From: Schoenoplectus triqueter
Taxonomy: Eukaryota > Streptophyta > Magnoliopsida > Poales > Cyperaceae
Assembly: GCA_964058805.1 (NCBI GenBank)
Contig: CAXKVV010000269.1
Coordinates: forward strand, 1-45,647
Reading direction: 5' to 3'
Length of the DNA stretch: 45,647 bases
Below the pieces are notes generated by a model. It ran no database searches, was not told the origin of the DNA, and was given only the letters and a program-made list of their open reading frames with translations. Shown here in pieces: positions 22,061-30,500 of this stretch (position 1 is the stretch's first letter; each line of letters opens with the position of its first letter). The position numbers were made by a program, and so were the translations under genes.

Positions 22061-23641
22061 GATGGCTCCTTATGATTGGTACAGAGCAACACAAGGTGCC
22101 ACATGGCACTATATTACAGAGCCACATCATACACAGATCATTATTGTTAAAGATTTGTTTAGCAAACAATCAACCAATCAGGAAGAGCCACCTCAGCATA
22201 TTAGCACTAATCAATTGCTAACCTCACAGACTTAAATGCTTAAACCTTACAGATGGGACCCAGTAGTCAGATGAATAAGGCTAGGATCATAAGCTAAAGA
22301 TGTAAACCAAGTCCATTCATCCTGTTTATCCAATACAGCGCAATTCGATTTAAAACAAGATATAAAAGGAAGGTGAACCTGGTGCATGAGCTCTATGCCG
22401 CTGTCTCTCTTCTCTCCCGCGCGTTGGTGCGTGTGTGCCGTGCGCATCCAAACTGGCGGAAGGACCTTCTCTCTCCTCCTTCTTCTCGCCATTGCCCGAG
22501 TCCAGCACAGCTCGCATTCTCTTCTTTCCTTGGCGCCTCACCATGATTAAAGGCAATCTAAGAGAGCAGTGATGATCAAGCGATAGAATAAAGGATATTA
22601 TTAAGTCAATTGAGAAAATGAGATGAACAGAAGTGGAAATTGAGTTAGTACCCGAAATTGAGCTAAAGAAAGAAATCCAATTGGTGCTCTGAATATCAAA
22701 TTGAGTTGCAAAACAACTTCCTTGAGCTAAGGCGACGTCGATTGATAGGTGATTATGAAGCAATTGAGTCAAAAGAGGGTTCAAAGATCGGAAATTGCCA
22801 AAAGCAGTGACAAAGAGATAAGTGCAATTGATGCTTTAGGGATCAAATTGCGTTACTAAGTGGCATCTCTGAGATGAGGCGACACTAATGGAGGCGGATT
22901 AGCAGAGCGGTTGAGTAGAAAGATCTGGAATTGATCAAAAGGAAAAGCGGAATAGAAACTCGGTTTTGAAATGGGTGAGATTCAGTGAAATCAAGAGAGA
23001 AGATGTTAGCTACGGTGTAGAGACATTTAAATACGATGAGAGGGCCTGCTCACCCGTTGAAACACGTGCTCAATTGGAGTTAAGATGGCTGCGGCACAGT
23101 CAAGCCATAACAGAAAAAACTAACTTGTCAGAAGAGATTAGAAACAAGCACAACTGCATCTCAGTCGTCAATTGAAGTAAAATGGAGGGTAGAGATTCAT
23201 CCAAGTTGGCAATCCGACCTAAAGATGATTAACCAATCACAATTAACCAAAATTGGCCGAATTAGTCTATATAAACTGGGAATTAGCAACAGTAAAAAAA
23301 GGGGGAAGGAAGAGAGAGAGAGAAAAATACTATACACACCCTCATCAGTGATTAGCTAGTGTAAAGAGAGAAAGAGATAAAAGAGATTAGCAAGTCAATT
23401 AGTATATTCCATTCGGATAAAAGGTAATTGGGTCATGCTTTTCAATTGAATTGATATTTCTTGATATTTTTGTATGAGATTAGGCTTAGACATTCAACTC
23501 ATGTTTTCAAACAGTTAACTGAATTGCTTTCTTCATTCTTGTTGCTTCTTGATTAGCAATTTTTCCTATTTTCTTTCTATTTTGCTACTTCTGTTAATTA
23601 AGCCATGATTGGATACTATATTGATTATGAGATTAACATCC

Positions 23642-23830
23642 AGTGAGCCACTGGCCCAAACACAAAGTGTTTGGTGAGCCTTTAGGCCTGGATTAATCAA
23701 TAATAATAAGAATTTGTGATGAGATTACTGTTCCATCTTTATCGCCGAGGTGAATTGATCAATACTGTCACAAACTCAGCGAGCCATTGGCCCTAGACTT
23801 GTCTAGGTGCGCCTCTAGGCCTGAGAAGCC
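23642..23830. repeat. two-copy repeat with arm-swapped hairpins
   Basis: Two units share an outer frame, AG[T/C]GAGCCA[C/T]TGGCC on the left and G[G]TG[A/C]GCCT[T/C]TAGGCCTG on the right. At the centre each has a perfect hairpin of different sequence: CCAAACAC-3 nt-GTGTTTGG (23656-23674) in unit 1 and CCTAGAC-2 nt-GTCTAGG (23792-23807) in unit 2. The frames are conserved while the arms differ completely yet still pair. Confidence 0.8.
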
Positions 23831-24401
23831 TTAATTGGACAAGAAGAATCGGTAAAAGATTATGACTTGTATCAATTGAAGTCGGTACCAATCGGTACCA
23901 TGCTTTGCCAAGCAATGGAGAGCTTCAGTGATGCCAAGAACGAAGCAGAGGCCCTAAGTTTACTCCAGATCATGTCTTTGCATCAAGGCGATGCTTACCG
24001 ACCTTACAATCATCAAGAATGTCGATTAACTCTGTTGAATTTGATCAAAAAGGTATTTCGGTACCGACTGTAGTTGGCACATCAGCTAATATTGCTATGC
24101 GAAGCCTGTCACCGTATGGATCTCCAATCAAGGACTACAGAGAAGCTCACCGAAGTGAGGCGACGCTAGGGCATGGGTCTGATCGGAGAAGGAGAGCTCC
24201 GGTCGTCGGGAACGCCATTACACGCGAATCTCAATGCAACGGGAAGTCAGAGACTGAGGAGAGATCTTCTGCACGATTCTTGAGGCGTTCGCTAATCTTG
24301 AAGAATCTTTAATGAGTGAGATTTGGCGATAGTTCGAAAATTTAAACGGAAGAAGATCTGGGCCTTATACATATTAAACACGCATCTTAAGTAAATCAAG
24401 C

Positions 24402-24452
24402 GGCCCAGATATGTTTAAACATTTGAATAATAACTCTGCACTAATCTGGGCC
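24402..24452. repeat. 9-bp inverted repeat enclosing a 12-bp palindrome
   Basis: GGCCCAGAT (24402-24410) pairs with ATCTGGGCC (24444-24452). Between them, directly after the left arm, is the perfect palindrome ATGTTTAAACAT (24411-24422). Further CGGCCCA[G/A]AT copies follow near 24490 and 24550. Confidence 0.8.
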
Positions 24453-24639
24453 GTAGATCCATTAAACACGTATCTCAAACTAATCCGGCGGCCCAAATGA
24501 AGAAGAGAGTTAGAAAGATGCGCACTAATCTCAACATATATCTGACGGCCCAGATTAGGCCCAGTAATTAAATAATAACAGAATAGTGATAATATAGAAT
24601 AAATAAATGATTTGAGAATGTTCCTGAACTCCAAATTGA

Positions 24640-25718
24640 CTCAAATTTGTTTCTAAAATTTCCTTATTTTTCATATTATTTTTCTATACAATAATATTCC
24701 AGTTTTAAAAAAATAATCATGATAGAACAATTTAAAAGCAAAATACACCACGTATATTGATATGTTTGACTTAGCTTTGACTTGTCATTTTAAATACTAT
24801 AAAAATTCCAAAAATACAAATAAAAATCATAAATAATAACTAGATATATTTTACTGATTTTTCAAGTGATTTTCCATGAAATAATAATGATGATAGTAAT
24901 ATGCTATACTAAATGATGAGATTAGCTATATTCTTAAATAAATAAAAAATATAATAATAGATATTATATTGATATTTTCTGTAAAAAGAATAATAAAAAT
25001 AAATAGCACAAAATATATAAAAATATAATACCATAGTAATAAATAGTAAAATACATTTTCTTTTATAATAAAGAATGATAATATAGTTTTATAATATGAA
25101 TTATATTTCTTTTATTTCTATACAAACATATACAATAAAAAAAATATATACTTTTGATGAATAAAATGTAATAAAAATAGTTGTAATAAAAACATAATGA
25201 ATTTCATCTCTTATGACTATTTTCAACTAGTAATAAAATCTTTTCTATAGATAATAAATAGAAATAATAAAAATAGATATAATGAATAGTATAATAAATA
25301 AGATAGAATATTAGTAATGATTTCTTTTTAGCTATTATAGATATTAAAAATAAAAAAATAATAATAATAAAATAATAATAGTAAAATAGTATGGCTAACC
25401 ATCTTTTAATTTTGTAAATAATTCCTACATAATGAATAATATTTCAATAAATAGAATATAATAATAAAATTCTATTACTCATAGCCATTTTATTTTCCAG
25501 TATTTTGTAAGTGATTTTCTACAGAATAAATAGAGTTTAGAAATAATAAAAATAAAATTTTACTACTTTAGCTATTATAAAAATCCCAAAAATATAAATG
25601 AAACTCTAAATAATAGCTACCCCTTTTCCTATTATTTTTGTAAATAATTTTCTACATAGATAAATAGAGTTTAAGAAATAAAAATAATAATAATAAAAAT
25701 AATAATAGTAATAAGAAC

Positions 25719-25750
<32 letters not shown>

Positions 25751-25860
25751 AATGCATCTTCATAATAAAAATAATAATGGAAGATATTATATAATAGACT
25801 TTGTGCATGTTAGAAATAAATAAATATGCTCACATAAGGAGTGTAGAGCCATATAGGGAT
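24640..25860. repeat. AT-rich block within the LTR with AAT microsatellites
   Basis: About 1.2 kb of very AT-rich sequence dominated by ATAATAAAAATA-type words, with pure (AAT)n near 25722-25745 and a related run near 25360-25380. No gene or motif is recognised. Short CTATTA-TTTT-GTAA-ATAATT segments recur near 25400, 25490 and 25640, so it may itself be a decayed tandem array. Confidence 0.7.
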
Positions 25861-25893
25861 ATTTGCACAAATGATATAACATTTAGAATGATT

Positions 25894-26530
25894 AGTCAAG
25901 ACGAGAACACCTTGACGGAGGGTAAATAAGGTTGCAATGACAACACGAAAAGATGCGTTGAGACAGGAACATCTTGACGTAGGATGATTAAGGCTTCGAT
26001 AGCAATATGAAGAAGATACGTTGAGACAAGAACATCTTGACGTGAGATGATTAAGGCTTTAATAGCAATACAAGAGGATATGTCGAGACAAGAACATCTT
26101 GACATTTGATGAAAAATAATAAGATACGTCGAGACAGGAACATCTTGACGTGAGATGAATAAGGCTTTGATAGCAACATGAAGGAACATGTCGAGACAAG
26201 AACATCTTGACACTTGATGAAGAATAACCAGAGCTACGATACTAACATGGAGATATATGTCGACTCTGAAGAAGAAGAACATTATGATGTCCTAGATAGG
26301 TGACATCTTAATGACTCGCTGCCATGAGCAAGTAACTCATGATTGAATACGCTCACACAAGGGGTGTAGGGCAACATAGTGATTTTGCACAAGTAATGCA
26401 ACACGTAGAATGATTAGTCGAGACAAGAACATCTTGACGCTCGTTGAAGAATGACCAAAGTTACGACATCAGCATGGAGAGATATGTCGACTTTGAAGAA
26501 GAAGAACATTAAGATGTCCGAGCGAAGCGA
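25894..26530. repeat. hairpin array 1 (GTCGAGA / TCTTGAC units)
   Basis: Seven units carry a stem with a short loop CAAGAACA or close variant: at about 25894, 25955, 26019, 26081, 26127, 26188 and 26414. The usual arms are GTCGAGA and TCTTGAC, paired with one G-T wobble. Outer bases change together in some units (ACGTC/GACGT in the unit near 26127, ATGTC/GACAT in the unit near 26081). Six of them are about 46-64 bp apart and joined by GATGA-TAAGGCTT-ATAGCAA spacers. Two variant units with GTCGACT and GAAGAAGAAGAACATTA (about 26257 and 26484) interrupt the series. Confidence 0.85.
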
Positions 26531-26639
26531 TATCTTAATGACTCGGTGTCATGAACAAGTAATTCATGACCATTTGAGCTGGCAAGACTGAACTCGTCCG
26601 TCGATGAGTTTGTCTCCTGGCTCATTTCCCGAGACTGTG

Positions 26640-27180
26640 AGATTGAATCGGTCTGTAGGTAGATTCATCCACAAAACAGTGAATGTGAACCGTTCTGTAG
26701 GTAGGTTCTTTCACTAACACATGCCTCAATGTTGAACTGGCCCAGCGCTTCAGGTTTGACATTGTGTGCAATTGTGTTTCCTAGGTTTATGAATCGGCTT
26801 AGTGCTTCGAATTCATGATCTAGAAGATCAGTGAGAAGAAACACGTGGGCCATATCCACCCTTCTCCTGATTCACCAACCTCAAGATCAACCGGCTCAGT
26901 GCTTCGAGTTGTATTTTGTGTGATTGGTCGTTGACTAGTTAAGATTGAACCGGTCTGTTTGTAGGTTTATCTTCTAGGTCAACGGAGGTCGAGTCGATCT
27001 GTATGTAGACTCACCTCAAGCCCCCTATGAAGAGATTAACCTGGTCTGTAGGTAAGGTTACATCTCGAGGTGGCATGGACTGAACCGATCTGTTTGTAGG
27101 TTCGTCCTCTATAGGACAAAACCGATCTGTTTGTAGGTTTGTCTTCCATAGATTGAACCGATCTGTTTGTAGGTTCATCT
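26640..27180. repeat. hairpin array 2 (eight units, 12-nt loop, covarying arms)
   Basis: Eight units share a 12-nt loop of the form G-x-x-CTGT-x-x-GTA. Arms by position: GAATC/GATTC (26645), GAACC/GGTTC (26688), GAACC/GGTTT (26947, one wobble), GAGTC/GACTC (26991), AACCT/AGGTT (27038), GAACC/GGTTC (27082), AAACC/GGTTT (27119), GAACC/GGTTC (27155). A different hairpin class with a GGCTCAGTGCTTCGA-like loop lies between units at about 26737, 26790 and 26888. The last unit ends about 15 bp before the TATA-like box near 27195. Confidence 0.9.
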
Positions 27181-27189
27181 TCCGTAGAC

Positions 27190-27200
27190 CCCTTTTTATA
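27190..27200 (+). promoter_or_regulatory. candidate proximal TATA box of the gypsy LTR
   Basis: CCTTTTTATAAACC lies about 300 bp before the LTR end, a usual U3-R spacing, directly after hairpin array 2. It competes with the TATAAATA at 20683 as the genomic RNA promoter. Confidence 0.45.
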
Positions 27201-27501
27201 AACCTAGACGACCACTTGACCATCTTTTAACTATACTATTTGCTTCTCTCTTTCAAAGATCCAGAGGTGCCTCGAGGTTCGTAGCCCAGGGTAATTAACG
27301 GTGGGGGCTTGCGCCCACCGGAATCTACAAGAACTCACAATCACTAAAAACCCCCTGAATGTGCATCCAAATATCTCTAATCGGCAGAATCGGCCGACAC
27401 CCAGCAGATGCACGCTCGGGAGGGATCTCCGTGTCCTTCTTCCGCAGAACCCATCGCCCGGCGGCGGTGCGGCGGCGCGCGAAAAAGGGTCGCACAGGAT
27501 C

Positions 27502-27520
27502 TGGCACGCCCGGTGGGACC
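27502..27520 (+). other. gypsy primer-binding site
   Basis: TGGCACGCCCGGTGGGACC begins five bases after the inferred LTR end (CA at 27496). This motif is characteristic of the region following the 5' LTR in Tat-lineage plant elements, where a tRNA primes minus-strand DNA synthesis. I believe the tRNA is an arginine tRNA but cannot confirm this here. It is the main evidence that the 5' LTR extends to 27496. Confidence 0.8.
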
Positions 27521-27597
27521 TAGATTCTCCTCTTATCTCTGAAAGAGAGAGGCAAATAGAATAATTAAGAGATACAAGTGGTCTTCTATGTGCTAAA

Positions 27598-30500
27598 ATG
27601 ACTAATAATTTTCAAGTGTTTTTGTTTTTGCAGGAAATGGCATTTTTCGGAAACTTCAACCTCGCTCCCTACACCGTCATGCCTGCACAGAGCCCAGAGG
27701 GCAAGCTTTTCATGTTCTTTGGGACCATCCCACAAGAACTGACTGTCTACGGCCCAGCTCCAGTGGCCACCTTCACTCCCGCGACCGTCCGGATCTCCAT
27801 CCCGGACGAGGAGGAAGAATCGATCACCCTGACTCCCAAGGGGATCTCCAACAACATCATGGCCTCTCCTACTGCCTCCCCGAAGAGGAGAAGGCGACCG
27901 TCTAAGAAGACAGCCCCAACGGCAGCAGCCCAAACTGCCCGTAACTCTCAAGCATCCAGGAAGAGGGCCCTGGATGCATACCAAAACCAGCTGGTGGCTA
28001 GGCCAGCTATCCCAGTCTCCAACAAATTCACAGCCCTCCGAATAGTGGCCAAGAACTCGGCCACAGGCCAGCTCCGCCAGGCATGGGAGGTGCCTAAGCC
28101 CACACCTCGCCCAACTCAAAGGCCTCAGCGCCGCCAGGACAAATCTCAAACCCCTGCAGAAGCCATCTACAAGGCTCACAGGGCCCTCAAACAGAGGAAG
28201 AGCGTTAGAAACGCTAGGTCGAGACGATACGTCTCCCGCCCTAACCAATCTCAAGGCATGGCTCAGCCGCAAGCCATTGCCTCCACTCCACACACAAGGA
28301 GGTCTGTACCAAAGGCAACACCTAGCACCCAGCAGGTGTGGGTCCCGAAGGGTTCCCAGCCAACAAAGCCCCAATCTCAAGCCCAGCCCAGCAAGGCCGG
28401 CAAATCCAACGCTCCGCCCGAGAGCGTGTTCAGCCGCTTGGGTCAAAAGAGTGTATTCAGCCGATTAGGCTCGAGAATACCACTCAATAGTCTAAAAATA
28501 ACTGCCCCTGACCAAACAAAGAAGAAGAGAAGAACCGCTCGTTATGAAGAGCACTTCTCAGTCAACACCATCAGTATAAGCTACGATACTGACCCAGATA
28601 CTGATGGAGAGGTGAATATGGTCCAGGATGACCAGTCTCCGCCTAATCAAGCTCACGTCACCAATACCAACAAAAATAATGGTAGAAAAGGGAGACCACC
28701 CAAGAGAGTCAACCCCGAAGGCAACAGCAGGGAAGGGGAAGACCACAACGAAAACCCCGATCTCTTCGATAATGAAGATGACGTTGAAGCACGTCCCGAA
28801 ATGCCTATCGATGAAATTGAAATACTAAAAGGCCACATCGAGGCACGGGATGAAGAGCTGATTAGGCAACGGGAGCTAATCGCTACCATGCTAAAACAAA
28901 ACGAAGAATTGATTAAGGCGGTCAAGTCATTACAGGAATCACAAGACGCCAATTTCAAAGCTGGTAGCTCCCGTCAAGAAGGGGTCCACAGTACCAAAAG
29001 CAATCATAAGGGAAAACAACCTGTCGATTCTAAACCCCATCCACATAGAACAATAGATGTGGAGGCTGAACCAACGGGAATATCCCGGAAGGAGATTCAA
29101 GCCATGATTGCCCAGCAAATGCAGATAGCTGGAGGTGGATACGCTATCCCTCCCGTTAAAAACTGTGGACATCCATATCCTGCCATATACGATTTGGAAG
29201 AATATCCTAAAGGGTATGTGATCCCCCGCTTCAGGACCTTCTCAGGGGAAGGCAATAAAGACCTAAACCCCGAACAACACCTGGCCCACTTTGTGGCCTC
29301 GTGCGGTAACACGGGTGGCAATGATGCACTGTTGTTAAGACAATTCCCTCAAAGCCTAGTGGGAACCGCATTCCAATGGTATTATTCATTAGAAAACAAC
29401 AGCATCAGAACCTGGGACGAGATGGCAGACTCGTTCAGGGCACGATTTATCATGGTATCTGACAAAATAAACATAGCCGATCTGGCAAGCACTAAACCCA
29501 AGAAAGGGGAGTCAATGACAGATTTTATCAATAGATGGCGGAACCTCAGCATCAAATGCGACCGCACATTAACTGAAGATGAGGCTGTCAACCTAATCAT
29601 GAAGAACATTGACGGGTGGATGGGCATGCTTCTTGGTGTGACAAAGGTCAACACATTCAAAGACTTGCTCAGATCGGTATCCAATATGGAAAGGATGTCA
29701 CCGCATACCGTGCCAAGCTTTATGAATAATAGACCGCAACGAGGAGCCCGAGCCGAGACTAAAGTGGCATTCACCTCGTTGAAAGATAAGATGGTTGCTA
29801 ACGCAGACACCCAAGGCGGCAGCAGTGGCACAAATGGCAACAATTATAACAAAGGACCCAGGCCCAACCCAGGAGGGAGTTCACGGAGTTTTGAATCCCT
29901 TAAACAAAAGAAATCTAAACCGTACTCCTTCAGAAAAGATAAAGTTGCCCAAATCTTCAGAGGGGCACTGAAGAACGGCCTAACCCTGCCGGCCAGTAAA
30001 CGCCCGGAGGATGCCGATAAATCAGACGAACCCAACTTTTGCCCATACCATAGGATAATAGGGCATTCAATTGAAGATTGCTGGGTCTTCAAAGATTGGG
30101 TCGAAAAGGCATATAAAAATGGTGAAATTACTTTACCAAAAGGGTTCTTGCAAAGTCCATCAGCCCATGAGCAGGCCAACACGATCTCTCATGAGGAAGA
30201 GGAAGTCCCGGGCCAGTCATGCGAAGACCAAGAAGAACAATGGACTACGCACCTATCGAAGAAATCAATAAAAATGCTTAAAGCTCTCAAGAAAGAACCT
30301 GGCATGAAATGGAAAGACGACATCACGCCAGTGGTCCCACCAAAACCCAGGGTATATTATAAGGTGGACCAGAGCCAAGACCAGGTTCTTAAGAAAAGAA
30401 AGAAGCATAGAAGCAACAAGTCCAGAAAGAATAAAATTGAAGAATATGAGCAGGGCAGTCCCGAGGCGATCACCCTTCAACATTTCATCTCCAAAGAAGA

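Larger units (their letters stand above)
20491..27496 (+). repeat. 5' LTR of the gypsy element, about 7.0 kb
   Basis: It begins TGTTTACCC, the exact point where the 42132 copy also starts, and is inferred to end with CGCACA at 27496, six bases before the primer-binding site. The first 445 bp are shared with the 3' copy and the rest is inferred because that copy is truncated. Contents: a TATA box at 20683; a two-copy 127-bp repeat at about 21065-21300; a GC-rich repeat field at 21700-22060; a paired hairpin repeat at 23642-23830; an AT-rich block at 24640-25860; two hairpin arrays at 25894-26530 and 26640-27180; a second TATA at about 27195. At 7 kb it is at the extreme upper end for plant LTRs (Ogre LTRs reach about 5-6 kb). 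No convincing gene is found in it; small frames at 21709-22221 and 22350-22784 follow repeat composition. Confidence 0.75.

Noticed and set aside
21709..22221. 170-codon frame in the gypsy LTR
   Set aside because: His/Trp/Pro-rich translation of the degenerate GC-rich repeat field. Composition follows the DNA repeats and a second overlapping frame is equally open.
22350..22784. 144-codon minus-strand frame in the gypsy LTR
   Set aside because: No recognisable domain, no splice or promoter support, and it lies inside an LTR.
25894..27180. Regularly spaced repeats resembling a CRISPR array
   Set aside because: The DNA is a plant LTR. Repeat arms vary, spacers are related to one another, and no cas genes exist. 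These are hairpin tandem repeats.
27586..28446. 286-codon minus-strand frame opposite the Gag N terminus
   Set aside because: It is the complement of a GC-rich, Pro/basic-rich coding region. The protein is Leu/Arg/Gly/Cys-rich with no domain, so it is a shadow of gag-pol.
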